NCBI GenBank assembly: GCA_946886125.1 | Contig: CAMPHY010000015.1 | Coordinates: 1 to 13,650, forward strand | Source of the DNA: an uncultured Candidatus Saccharibacteria bacterium | GTDB taxonomy: Bacteria > Patescibacteria > Saccharimonadia > Saccharimonadales > UBA6022 | Reading direction: 5' to 3' | Length of the DNA stretch: 13,650 nucleotides | Part shown: positions 1-6,367 of the stretch, piece by piece | Layout of the letters: each line of letters opens with the position of its first letter | Position numbering within the stretch: the first letter of the stretch is position 1 | Program-made: the position numbers and the translations under genes | The notes under the pieces: model-generated | Told to the model about the DNA's origin: nothing | What the model saw: the letters and a program-made list of their open reading frames with translations, nothing else | Databases searched by the model: none

Positions 1-18
1 GTATAACAGATTTTAAGG

Positions 19-24
19 TACAAT
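19..24 (+). promoter_or_regulatory. -10 hexamer for the 32-382 gene, predicted leaderless
   Basis: TACAAT lies 7 nt before the ATG at 32. Transcription starting about 7 nt downstream of a -10 box would begin at or next to the start codon. An AGGA at 25-28 lies only 3 nt from the ATG, which is too close for a good Shine-Dalgarno. No clear -35 box is visible at the window edge. Confidence 0.45.
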
Positions 25-31
25 AGGAAAC

Positions 32-382
32 ATGAGCAATATAAATAAAAAAATAGCTATGTCTGCCGACTTACACAAGCGCCTGGCGGGTGAACTCGAT
101 GCGTTTCACACTAACGTATTCGCAAGAGCCGCCCAAGGACAGCGAATTGGCTCTACTAACTTATCTTCTTTCGACGGGCGTGTCTCTTTAGAAAAATCGC
201 GCCAAAGAGTCCGTAGCTATCGTGACTCGCACATCGGTACAACAAACGGCTCCCTACACAGTGAAAGAGGTAGCATACGACAAGCCAGTGAATCTGCTCG
301 CATAGACTTACCTAAACCAACCAACGCCCATACACAGCGTTTTACGGAACCAAATGGACGTTCATATAACCCATTTGCTTGA
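32..382 (+). CDS. hypothetical basic protein, 116 aa
   Basis: I do not recognise this protein. It is 116 residues, rich in Arg and Ser, has no cysteine, no membrane segment and no signal peptide, and looks soluble and basic. The middle and C-terminal half (about residues 50-116) are low in hydrophobic residues and are probably disordered, ending in Asn-Pro-Phe-Ala. The ATG at 32 is favoured because a TACAAT -10 box ends 7 nt upstream, which fits a leaderless start; Met10 is an alternative. It ends with TGA at 380-382, and the tRNA-His promoter overlaps that end. High net charge could mean nucleic-acid or ribosome association, but no motif supports this. It may be a lineage-specific gene. Confidence 0.6.
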   Translation: MSNINKKIAMSADLHKRLAGELDAFHTNVFARAAQGQRIGSTNLSSFDGRVSLEKSRQRVRSYRDSHIGTTNGSLHSERGSIRQASESARIDLPKPTNAHTQRFTEPNGRSYNPFA

Positions 383-408
383 GCCGTCACTAGTGTCTAT
401 GCTATAAT
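379..408 (+). promoter_or_regulatory. tRNA-His promoter
   Basis: TTGAGC at 379-384 (four of six matches to the -35 consensus) is followed after 18 nt by a perfect TATAAT at 403-408. The -10 is preceded by TGC, an extended -10 element. The tRNA begins 12 nt further on. The -35 overlaps the stop codon of the preceding gene. Confidence 0.7.
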
Positions 409-420
409 TCAGGGAGTTTT

Positions 421-498
421 GGCGAATATAGCTCAGTTGGTTAGAGCGCCGGGTTGTGGTTCCGGAGGTCGTGGGTTCAATTCCCATTATTCGCCCCA
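421..498 (+). tRNA. tRNA-His (GTG anticodon)
   Basis: A full cloverleaf can be folded. The anticodon GTG is at 456-458 in the loop TTGTGGT. The anticodon stem is CCGGG/TCCGG, and the T arm is GTGGG-TTCAATT-CCCAT at 471-487. The acceptor shows the histidine hallmark: an extra G-1 (421) opposite C73 (495), giving an 8-bp stem that HisRS requires. The CCA end is encoded (496-498). It has its own promoter and is followed by an intrinsic terminator. Confidence 0.97.
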
Positions 499-507
499 AA
501 TTAAGAG

Positions 508-530
508 TAAGACCCGTTGGTCTTATTTTT
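508..530 (+). terminator. intrinsic terminator after tRNA-His
   Basis: The stem TAAGACC (508-514) / GGTCTTA (519-525) has a CGTT loop and is followed by TTTTT at 526-530. It ends tRNA-His transcription. The stem is symmetric but the run of T lies on the plus strand only, and it overlaps the 3' end of the minus-strand ATP-grasp gene by two bases. Confidence 0.8.
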
Positions 531-1323
531 AATTTGTAAGCGTAATTGACTTAATGATATTCTCATACACTTCAAAGCCTCGCCGTTTGTGAACAGGAGA
601 GGCCCGCATGTATCTTTCTAAGGTAATACTATCATTCACTTCTAGTACATACGGCTTGCCATTCACATCTTCAATAATATCTACCGCAGCAAGGCGTAGA
701 CCCATGACTAACCTTGCCCGCTGTGCAAGTTCAATGAATGCGGCGCTAGGGGTGGTATCGTTAGGGATGGCTCCGTGACTTAAATTAAACATTTTTAAAT
801 TATCATGCACATGCGGCTGCTTTCGGTAGCTAATCAGCACTTGATCGTCGAGCAGTACTAGTCGTGTCTCGGATTGAATGTCAATAAACGGCGACACCGC
901 CCATGCCTGTATATCATTATTTATCATCCACTCATTCGCGTCAGTTTGCGAAGTGCAGCGCCGTACACCATATCCACCTTTGCCGACAAGGGGTTTTATT
1001 ACCACATCCTCCCAAGGAAATAATTGCACTCCATACGCCTCCCCGCCATTTGTACGTACAAGTACATGCGGCACCGCAGTTACGTTGCTTACTCGCATAA
1101 CCTGATATGCAGCCACTTTATCAACTGAAATGCCGGCTGCAACACTATCATTTACATCAAACCTATATCCCAATATACGCCTACGTACATGTTGACTAGA
1201 GACTTCTAGTAGCCAGTCGTCAGACAAACTTGTCACAGTCAAACCATACTGCATTCCGATCTCTCGAATCATATCCGGCATCCATCGGTCTACAATAAAG
1301 TCTCCATTTTTCATACTTCTCAT
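529..1323 (-). CDS. ATP-grasp family protein (RimK-like)
   Basis: This is an ATP-grasp fold enzyme, a family that uses ATP to form an acyl-phosphate and ligate a carboxylate to an amine or thiol. With the start at 1323 it has 264 residues. The nucleotide-binding part shows VVIKPLVGKGGYGV (about 108-120) with a Lys and a glycine-rich loop. ETRLVLLD (about 152-159) follows, and the metal/ATP site PYVLEVNDS (about 224-232) supplies the Glu and Asn that bind Mg-ATP. An upstream in-frame start at 1386 would run through tRNA-Arg on the other strand, so ATG 1323 (or 1314, three codons later) is preferred. It is monocistronic, with its promoter shared head-to-head with tRNA-Arg. The substrate cannot be told. 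RimK-like ligases add glutamate or other amino acids to proteins or small molecules, and an envelope or peptide-tailoring role is possible. Confidence 0.8.
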   Translation of the reverse strand: MRSMKNGDFIVDRWMPDMIREIGMQYGLTVTSLSDDWLLEVSSQHVRRRILGYRFDVNDSVAAGISVDKVAAYQVMRVSNVTAVPHVLVRTNGGEAYGVQLFPWEDVVIKPLVGKGGYGVRRCTSQTDANEWMINNDIQAWAVSPFIDIQSETRLVLLDDQVLISYRKQPHVHDNLKMFNLSHGAIPNDTTPSAAFIELAQRARLVMGLRLAAVDIIEDVNGKPYVLEVNDSITLERYMRASPVHKRRGFEVYENIIKSITLTN

Positions 1324-1342
1324 TCTATCACCGTTTGTTTTA

Positions 1343-1350
1343 GGTATAAT
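1343..1350. promoter_or_regulatory. overlapping divergent -10 boxes for tRNA-Arg and the ATP-grasp gene
   Basis: The plus strand carries TATAAT at 1345-1350, placed 9 nt before tRNA-Arg. The minus strand of nearly the same bases (1348-1343) reads TATACC, 19 nt upstream of the ATP-grasp start at 1323. The two promoters would therefore compete for RNA polymerase. I see no convincing -35 box for either. Confidence 0.5.
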
Positions 1351-1359
1351 GGAAAGCAC

Positions 1360-1435
1360 GCCCCGGTAGCTCAGTGGATAGAGCAAGAGACTTCTAAGCT
1401 TTTGGCCGTTGGTTCGATTCCAACCCGGGGTACCA
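1360..1435 (+). tRNA. tRNA-Arg (TCT anticodon)
   Basis: The cloverleaf has an acceptor GCCCCGG (1360-1366) with CCGGGGT (1425-1431), discriminator A and encoded CCA (1433-1435). The D arm is GCTC/GAGC, and the T arm is GTTGG-TTCGATT-CCAAC (1408-1424). The anticodon TCT is at 1393-1395 in loop CTTCTAA, so it reads AGA/AGG. Two features are odd. The first acceptor pair is G-U, and the anticodon stem is weak: the pair next to the loop is A1390 opposite G1398, with one G-U and two A-U among the rest. The elbow regions are intact, so I read it as a working tRNA. Confidence 0.93.
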
Positions 1436-1460
1436 TTTTATACATAAGTTACTTCCCGTC

Positions 1461-1469
1461 TGCTATGAT
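1461..1469 (+). promoter_or_regulatory. extended -10 for the ITPase-like gene, predicted leaderless
   Basis: TGC-TATGAT at 1461-1469 is an extended -10 element. Only 6 nt separate it from the ATG at 1476, and there is no Shine-Dalgarno sequence. The transcript is expected to begin at the start codon. Confidence 0.6.
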
Positions 1470-1475
1470 TATCGT

Positions 1476-2021
1476 ATGCTTCCAGTATTTATATCGGGTA
1501 ATCAGAATAAAATAAATTACATATCTAAAACACTTGATATTACACTTGATCATCAGAAAATTGACTTAGATGAAGTTCAGTCTGCGGACCCTAGGGTTGT
1601 TGCGGAACACAAGGTAAGGCAAGCTTATGAACTAATTCGTAAACCTGTACTTGTCGAAGACACCTCTCTTAGCTTTAATGCGCTAAATGGCCTACCTGGC
1701 CCATTCGTAAAATTCTTCGTAGAGACAGACAATGGACTCGAAAACATGTGCCGCATACTGGACGGGTTCGAAGATCGATCGGCGTATGGATCTGTAATTT
1801 ACAGCTACTTCAACGGTAGTGAATTGCACTTCTTCGAAGGAAGACTTGACGGAGAAATTGCACAAACCCCAAGAGGCAATGGTGGCTATGGTTGGGATAA
1901 GATTTTCATACCAGAAGGCTACAATGGACTGACTCGTGCCGAACTCTCTTTCGATGATGATATAGAAACATACAATAGATTACGCGATACCAAAGGTCTT
2001 CGCACATTTTTAATAGGCTAG
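1476..2021 (+). CDS. non-canonical purine NTP pyrophosphatase, HAM1/ITPase family
   Basis: This family hydrolyses ITP, dITP and XTP to monophosphates and removes deaminated purines from the nucleotide pool. The 181 residues carry the fold's signatures in order: SGNQNK (7-12), DLDEVQ (30-35), PVLVEDTSLSFNAL (57-70), GLPGPFVKFF (72-81), FEGRLDGEI (120-128) and GGYGWDKIF (136-144). The VEDT-LPGP-FVKFF block resembles eukaryotic ITPA more than E. coli RdgB. Some active-site positions differ from human ITPA: the Glu three residues after the motif-1 Lys is Tyr15, the C-terminal Ser-His-Arg is Tyr-Asn-Arg (166-168), and the Lys before it is Asp. Nucleotide preference may therefore have changed. The start is set by the -10 box 6 nt upstream. 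No obvious terminator follows. Confidence 0.88.
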   Translation: MLPVFISGNQNKINYISKTLDITLDHQKIDLDEVQSADPRVVAEHKVRQAYELIRKPVLVEDTSLSFNALNGLPGPFVKFFVETDNGLENMCRILDGFEDRSAYGSVIYSYFNGSELHFFEGRLDGEIAQTPRGNGGYGWDKIFIPEGYNGLTRAELSFDDDIETYNRLRDTKGLRTFLIG

Positions 2022-2082
2022 GTCTCTTCTTTTTCAGGCACCGTTCTTTGCACCAAGACTGATACGCAATACTGTTTATTTT

Positions 2083-2091
2083 TGCTATTAT
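2083..2091 (+). promoter_or_regulatory. extended -10 for the DUF1653 gene, predicted leaderless
   Basis: TGC-TATTAT at 2083-2091 ends 6 nt before the ATG at 2098. No Shine-Dalgarno sequence is present between them. Confidence 0.55.
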
Positions 2092-2097
2092 GATTTT

Positions 2098-2319
2098 ATG
2101 ACTTACGAAACTGGCGCTCTGATTGGAAAGTATCGGCACTACAAAGGGAACGAGTATGAAGTACTCGGTATTGGAGTGCACACTGAAACAGAAGAAAAAA
2201 TGATTGTATATAGGGCTCTTCACGAACCATATAAAATATGGCTACGACCATATGATATGTTTTTCGAAACAGTAACAATTAGTGGCGAAAAACTTCCTCG
2301 CTTTAAGAAAATTGATTGA
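2098..2319 (+). CDS. DUF1653 domain protein, 73 aa
   Basis: This small soluble protein consists of a single DUF1653 domain, recognised by GKYRHYKGNEYEVLGIG (10-26), the acidic HTETEE (28-33), VYRALHEPYKIWLRP (37-51) and a closing LPRFKKI. The length is typical for stand-alone members. The family is widespread in bacteria, often next to nucleotide or tRNA metabolism genes, but I know of no established biochemical function. Here it lies 76 nt after the ITPase-like gene in the same direction, with its own -10 box ending 6 nt before the ATG. It therefore appears to be transcribed separately, and the neighbourhood does not fix its role. Confidence 0.85.
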   Translation: MTYETGALIGKYRHYKGNEYEVLGIGVHTETEEKMIVYRALHEPYKIWLRPYDMFFETVTISGEKLPRFKKID

Positions 2320-2565
2320 TAAAATTAACCGCATGCCTATTAGCTATACAAACGATGCTTAAATCTTGCATGCACAAACTTAGCAAGTAGCTGACCGCCG
2401 AATAGGCTTTACGTCTTCTCTGCTACATTAAAATCACCTGACTGTGAGTATTCTTACATCCTTACGAAGAATATGTTTTTACAATAAGTACTGTACATTA
2501 TTGCCACTACAGCGACACGGATAAAGACGATGCCACTCAAGTCGTCGGATGAATGGAGAGATAAG

Positions 2566-3180
2566 ATGGATACACCTTTAAAAGCAGTTGCGTTAACATG
2601 TAGTCTTCGAGCATCGCCGGATGAGTCATCCAGCGACATATTGGCTAAGCAAATGCTAGATGAACTGAAACAACACGGTGTCGAGAGTACCACTTTCCGT
2701 ATCGCTAATCACGACATTAAACCAGGGGTACAAGTAGACATGGGCGATGGGGATGAATGGCCTATGATTCGTCAACATATCTTAGCAGCAGACATACTAC
2801 TACTTGCAACGCCGATTTGGGTTGGACATCCGTCGAGTATGGTGCAAAAAGTAATTGAACGCTTAGATGCAGAGCTCGGCGAAACAGATAAACAAGGTCG
2901 ACTGCTTACTTATGGAAAAGTGGGCGTGGTCGCTGTCGTTGGGAACGAAGACGGCGCCCACAAAGTTACCGCCGATCTATTTCAGGCATTAAGCGATGTA
3001 GGTTTTACGATTCCAGCAGCGGGTTCGACTTATTGGGTTGGCGAAGCTATGCACCAAGTTGATTATAAAGATTTAGGCACTACACCAGATAAAACAGCGA
3101 GCACGAACAAAAGCGTTGCCGTCAATGCAGCTCATCTTGCACGCCTCCTAAAAGAACGTACATACCCGCCGGTATCGTAA
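2566..3180 (+). CDS. flavodoxin-fold NAD(P)H-dependent FMN reductase / quinone reductase-like
   Basis: This is a cytosolic flavodoxin-like protein of 204 residues that should bind FMN and pass electrons from NAD(P)H to a quinone, flavin or similar acceptor. The evidence is an N-terminal strand ending in the phosphate-binding loop CSLRASPDESSS (12-23), a second FMN loop ATPIWVGHPSSMVQ (81-94) and a third around VVGNEDGAHK (124-133) that contacts the flavin ring. The order and spacing fit the NADPH-dependent FMN reductase/WrbA-like superfamily. I chose ATG 2566 because GGAGAG at 2555-2560 sits 5 nt upstream as a ribosome binding site; ATG 2530 would add 12 unrelated residues. The 246 nt before it hold no other convincing gene. 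A redox-defence role is plausible but not shown. Confidence 0.82.
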   Translation: MDTPLKAVALTCSLRASPDESSSDILAKQMLDELKQHGVESTTFRIANHDIKPGVQVDMGDGDEWPMIRQHILAADILLLATPIWVGHPSSMVQKVIERLDAELGETDKQGRLLTYGKVGVVAVVGNEDGAHKVTADLFQALSDVGFTIPAAGSTYWVGEAMHQVDYKDLGTTPDKTASTNKSVAVNAAHLARLLKERTYPPVS

Positions 3181-3244
3181 GTCACCTAGCTACAAACCAC
3201 AGGATATTAATAGCGCTCATTTCAATTTTTTAATTTAATCAGCT

Positions 3245-3259
3245 CCGTACATAGTACGG
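3245..3259 (+). promoter_or_regulatory. inverted repeat in the leader of the 3282 gene
   Basis: CCGTAC and GTACGG (3245-3250 and 3254-3259) form a perfect 6-bp inverted repeat around ATA, 12 nt upstream of the AGGAGG ribosome binding site. A CATACT at 3265-3270 could be a -10 box, which would make the repeat a spacer-region operator. Otherwise it is a small hairpin in the 5' leader. No run of T follows, so it is not a terminator. Confidence 0.35.
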
Positions 3260-3281
3260 CAAAGCATACTTAGGAGGGTAT

Positions 3282-3839
3282 ATGAACAAGAACACAATTA
3301 TAGGGATCTCGACAGCAGTAATTTTGATATTAGCAGGGTTAGTTATTTATTTACTGGTTAGCCAGAATAATAATAGCACTGAAAACCAGCAGGCAAATCA
3401 ATCTCAGACTGAGCAGTCTCCTGATATAACCGATACTACAAGTAATGAAATTGACGATACGCAATTGGCTTCTACTATGGCCGCTATGGAAGAAGAATAT
3501 GAAACCGTCATCGAAACTAAAGTATTTACAGAGGCTAATGACCCAAACAACACACTAGGCAAACCAGGCTCATATACACATGGTGCTGCTTTTTGGGACA
3601 CACGTACTGAATACACCGGTGAAGATCCGACATGGGGTACGGATGCCGGCGGTGCCATTGAAGTATTTGCGACGACAGAGGATGCCGCAAGTCGTACCGA
3701 GACCCTAAGAAGCACCCAAGGCACAATACTAGATGCAGGTGCAGTAGAACAAGTTGATAACGTCATCATAAGGGTATCCTCAAAACTCTCGGCGAGTCAG
3801 CAGGATGAAATAATTGCATTCCTTAAATCTCAATTATAA
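3282..3839 (+). CDS. membrane-anchored extracellular protein, 185 aa
   Basis: A short positive N-terminus (MNKN) is followed by one hydrophobic helix (about 6-26) without a lipobox. The protein contains no cysteine, so it should be a membrane-anchored protein facing outward rather than a lipoprotein. Residues 27-60 form a Gln/Asn/Ser/Thr-rich linker. The globular part from about 80 shows NDPNNTLGKPGSYTHGAAF (86-104), GGAIEVFATTEDAASR (123-138) and a closing LSASQQDEIIAFLK. This order resembles a small domain I recall from Gram-positive secreted proteins and lipoproteins, with a DPN-LG-PG-YT motif and a GG-IEVF motif. I know of no function for it. The start is firm: AGGAGG at 3272-3277 is 4 nt from the ATG. 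Confidence 0.8.
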   Translation: MNKNTIIGISTAVILILAGLVIYLLVSQNNNSTENQQANQSQTEQSPDITDTTSNEIDDTQLASTMAAMEEEYETVIETKVFTEANDPNNTLGKPGSYTHGAAFWDTRTEYTGEDPTWGTDAGGAIEVFATTEDAASRTETLRSTQGTILDAGAVEQVDNVIIRVSSKLSASQQDEIIAFLKSQL

Positions 3840-3886
3840 TTTACCCTACCCACCTCGTCTATTTTTCATAGTTGGAAACTAAATAC

Positions 3887-4420
3887 ATGCTTATTGGTGT
3901 CATTTCAGATACACATGATCGGGTTATGACAGCCGATAGCGCCCTGCAGTACTTTAAAGCACGTGGTGTAGGCCTTGTCGTGCACGCCGGTGATTGGAAA
4001 TTGCCGAGTACTGTTGCGCACATTGCGCAACAAGCTCGTAAGCTTTCTCTGCCAGTGCAAGGAGTGCTCGGCAATAATGATACCGATATAACCGCATTGT
4101 ATGCGTCCGCCGAAGATAGCACTGGCAAATTTATGCTCATGGAGGATGTACTACACTTACATATACAGGGCAAACATATCACCGTCTACCATGGACACCA
4201 CAAGCCTACGTTACGTAAAGTATTGCTCGATAACTCAAGTGATATTATTATTTTAGGCCATAGTCATAAACCAAAAATAGAAATACAAAATTCTCAACTT
4301 ATTGTTAATCCTGGCTCAACCGCCTTCTCTATTCCACGCAGCACACTCTGGCTGCCATCTGTTGCTATGATCAATACGGCAACAATGTCAGCTGAAATAA
4401 TCTACTTAGATAAACCGTAG
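3887..4420 (+). CDS. YfcE/MJ0936-type metallophosphatase
   Basis: This calcineurin-like metallophosphoesterase has 177 residues, the normal length for the small YfcE/MJ0936 phosphodiesterases. All metal-ligand motifs are present in order: SDTHD with Asp8 and His10, HAGDW with Asp36, GNND with Asn63/Asn64, YHGH with His102-His104, and GHSH at 124-127. It should bind two divalent metals and cleave phosphodiesters. The natural substrate of these stand-alone enzymes is generally unknown. The ATG at 3887 begins the first beta strand directly, so an upstream TTG at 3872 is unlikely to be used. It lies 47 nt after the surface-protein gene and ends 3 nt from the convergent hydrolase gene, leaving no space for a separate terminator. 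Confidence 0.9.
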   Translation: MLIGVISDTHDRVMTADSALQYFKARGVGLVVHAGDWKLPSTVAHIAQQARKLSLPVQGVLGNNDTDITALYASAEDSTGKFMLMEDVLHLHIQGKHITVYHGHHKPTLRKVLLDNSSDIIILGHSHKPKIEIQNSQLIVNPGSTAFSIPRSTLWLPSVAMINTATMSAEIIYLDKP

Positions 4421-4423
4421 TGA

Positions 4424-5131
4424 TTAAACTGCAAGTAAGTTTTTGATAATTTCCCGATGAACTAGCGCGCTGCTCATAATACGAAAATGACCATACGTAC
4501 GTAGCTGTATATTCTTAGCCCCTACTAAATAACTCCCTTCTGGTATATGCGGATCAAACTGGCCATAAATAGATACAATGCGAGCATTCATCATTTTTTC
4601 TTTTGCCAATGAAAGGAGAATTGGTGAGGTTGGCAAAAACATACGAATACTTCTAAGTGGAAAAAACTTAGCGTATTTTGAACCGCCAAATGGTGTATTT
4701 AACGTGATTACTTTTTGAATTGAAGTAGTTTTACTGCTGCGATGAGTGAGTAGGTACTTTGCAATTAAGCCTCCCTTGCTATGGGCAACGATGCTATACG
4801 TTTGCAGCTGTTTTTCCTGTACGTATCGCTCAACTACTTGCGCCATTACTTCAATCGAACCAGTGTTGTACCCCAACCCCTCTATGACGTGTACAGCAAA
4901 GCCATGTTGGCGTAAAACATCCGCTACGGGTTTCATGAAATGCCACTTTTCATAAATGCCAGGCAGCAGGATAATAGGCGGTCGTACTGTGTCTGCCACC
5001 CGGGTATATGCCGACATATCATAGGACCATACCGCACCTTTAATCTGCCAATACGCAACATACACGTAATCGATAAACCAATATATCGCTTCTTTTACCC
5101 GCCTTATTAGGAATTGATAAATTCTTCGCAT
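4424..5131 (-). CDS. alpha/beta hydrolase, lipase-like
   Basis: This is a predicted serine esterase or lipase of 235 residues. The oxyanion region is ILLPGIYEKW (54-63), and the nucleophile elbow is AHSKGG (116-121) with Ser118. TLNTPFGG (143-150) is typical of lipases and PGAP1-like hydrolases. Asp193 in QFDPHIPEGS and His215 in YGHFRI complete a triad. The AHSKGG elbow and TP-GG motif point to a lipid or ester substrate. The N-terminus (6-30) is amphipathic and aromatic and may associate with the membrane. Its start overlaps the end of the upstream hydrolase gene by 25 nt, so the two are probably translated from one mRNA. It is the last gene of this minus-strand operon. Confidence 0.84.
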   Translation of the reverse strand: MRRIYQFLIRRVKEAIYWFIDYVYVAYWQIKGAVWSYDMSAYTRVADTVRPPIILLPGIYEKWHFMKPVADVLRQHGFAVHVIEGLGYNTGSIEVMAQVVERYVQEKQLQTYSIVAHSKGGLIAKYLLTHRSSKTTSIQKVITLNTPFGGSKYAKFFPLRSIRMFLPTSPILLSLAKEKMMNARIVSIYGQFDPHIPEGSYLVGAKNIQLRTYGHFRIMSSALVHREIIKNLLAV

Positions 5132-5865
5132 ATCGCGGCTACCTTTTTTGCTGCTGAGTACTGCACAGCATGAGGGGCGCTGTCTATTTCAGTTATTCTT
5201 CCTTGTGGAAGTATTTCAGAAAGCTCAAACGCCCAGGTACGTGGTACAATATCATCATTTTGTCCTCGTACAATTAGAGTAGGCTGTAAGCACTCTCCTA
5301 ATCTGTTCTCTATATAATCATTTAACATATACTTCTGTACTCGAAGATAGGAAAGTAGCCCAAACTTCATATAGTCTTGTAGTAATATTTTATTGAGTGC
5401 ATATGATTCTCTGGTCGTATCTTGCACAAGACGCCCTAGCTGTATAAGTGGATTTCGTTCGTATCTATTAACCGTTGGGGCAAGTAACACCATCTTGCTG
5501 GGTAAATATGAATGCTCCACGGCTAATCGTGTAACAATTTGACACCCCATTGAATGCCCTATTAAAATAGGCTTTACAACAGAAAGTGCTGCTATAAATT
5601 CAGCCAGTACACCCGCGCACTGGTTAATATCTAAGGCGCGTTTGGGCTTAGGTGTATTTCCATAACCAGGAAGACTTACTACGATCACACGATATGATTC
5701 AGCTAACAGATTAGCGAGTGGCCAGAAGTAACGATTCGATGCTCCGATACCGTGGACTAATATTACTATCTGCTCATTCTCATGAAGCGTATCTAAATAT
5801 TCAACTGTACCCACTTTAAACTTCATTTGATACGTGCGAAATGCCGATGAAAAAGTCATTGTCAT
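5107..5865 (-). CDS. alpha/beta hydrolase
   Basis: This classic alpha/beta hydrolase of 252 residues has oxyanion-hole HGIGAS (38-43), SLPGYGNTPKP (64-74), nucleophile elbow GHSMG (103-107) with Ser105, an acid at Asp204 or Asp205 in RGQNDDIVP, and His232 in SAPHAVQ. A helical cap lies between about 130 and 190. The layout matches small-molecule esterases, C-C hydrolases and similar enzymes, and the substrate cannot be deduced. ATG 5865 is used here; an ATG two codons later is an equal alternative. It follows the 42-aa membrane protein by 45 nt and overlaps the next hydrolase by 25 nt. Two different hydrolases in tandem suggest successive steps on one substrate, or duplication followed by strong divergence. 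Confidence 0.87.
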   Translation of the reverse strand: MTMTFSSAFRTYQMKFKVGTVEYLDTLHENEQIVILVHGIGASNRYFWPLANLLAESYRVIVVSLPGYGNTPKPKRALDINQCAGVLAEFIAALSVVKPILIGHSMGCQIVTRLAVEHSYLPSKMVLLAPTVNRYERNPLIQLGRLVQDTTRESYALNKILLQDYMKFGLLSYLRVQKYMLNDYIENRLGECLQPTLIVRGQNDDIVPRTWAFELSEILPQGRITEIDSAPHAVQYSAAKKVAAICEEFINS

Positions 5866-5910
5866 GTCAGTAGCACGTTTGAGTAGTTAGAGTAATACAC
5901 GTGGCCATGG

Positions 5911-6039
5911 CTACAGAATACTATTTATGATGAGAGTTAAAATTATACTGAGCACAATACTAATAACAATGCTGGGCCAAAAGAAAAATTTTACACGGAC
6001 TTTGCCGCTGTCGTCTTTGAAAGAAAAATTATGTTTCAT
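5911..6039 (-). CDS. small membrane protein, 42 aa
   Basis: This is a short gene that length filters would miss. It begins with a charged stretch, MKHNFSFKDDSGKVRVKF (1-18), followed by one hydrophobic helix of about 22 residues (19-41: Trp-Pro, then Ile/Val/Leu/Ser) and ends in Asn-Ser-Ile-Leu. The ATG lies 12 nt after the stop of the zinc-ribbon gene, and GAGGA in that gap serves as ribosome binding site, so it fits as the second gene of the operon. The positive charge before the helix predicts N-in, C-out topology. I recognise no family. It could be an accessory subunit or membrane tether for a neighbouring product. Confidence 0.7.
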   Translation of the reverse strand: MKHNFSFKDDSGKVRVKFFFWPSIVISIVLSIILTLIINSIL

Positions 6040-6051
6040 AGTATCCTCATA

Positions 6052-6360
6052 TTAAAATTCAAACAGATCACCTAAAAATGATTCTTTTTTCTTCTTTTTA
6101 TAATAACGATTATCGGCATCATGATGTGACGAGTAGCGTCCATTTTCAGGCTGGTTTTGATCGTTGTAGGTAGTCTGCGATGACGTCGCTGAAGATGCTG
6201 TTTGTGGCTGTGACGGAGCAAACATTTGCTGCGAACGTTCAATCAGCTTATCGAGCTCTCCACGATCAAGCCACACCCCTCGACACTCGGGACAATAGTC
6301 TATTTCAATATTTTGCCGCTCGCTAATAACGAGAGTAGTCTGATCATTTGGACATTTCAT
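6052..6360 (-). CDS. zf-TFIIB zinc-ribbon protein, 102 aa
   Basis: Residues 1-40 form a zf-TFIIB-type zinc ribbon with MKCPND (Cys3, Asp6) and YCPECRGVWLDRGELDKLIE (Cys23, Cys26). The GVWLDRGEL motif is the family's signature. The usual second Cys of the first knuckle is Asp6, a substitution I recall as common in this subfamily, so zinc may be bound by three Cys and one Asp. A Gln/Ser/Thr-rich disordered linker (45-85) leads to a basic and hydrophobic tail, YKKKKKESFLGDLFEF. That tail may bind membrane or nucleic acid. The function is unknown. It is the first gene of a minus-strand operon with the 42-aa membrane protein and the two hydrolases, and its start is placed by a -10 box ending 7 nt upstream. 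Confidence 0.85.
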   Translation of the reverse strand: MKCPNDQTTLVISERQNIEIDYCPECRGVWLDRGELDKLIERSQQMFAPSQPQTASSATSSQTTYNDQNQPENGRYSSHHDADNRYYKKKKKESFLGDLFEF

Positions 6361-6367
6361 ATTTACT

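Noticed and set aside
1324..1386. Extended start for the ATP-grasp gene at 1386
   Set aside because: It would run through tRNA-Arg and its promoter on the other strand, and the extra residues do not resemble an enzyme N-terminus.
2320..2565. Possible small RNA or gene in the 246-nt gap before the flavodoxin-like gene
   Set aside because: GCATGC occurs twice (2331, 2368) and CCTATT/AATAGG could pair over about 60 nt, but no stable fold, terminator or convincing reading frame is visible.
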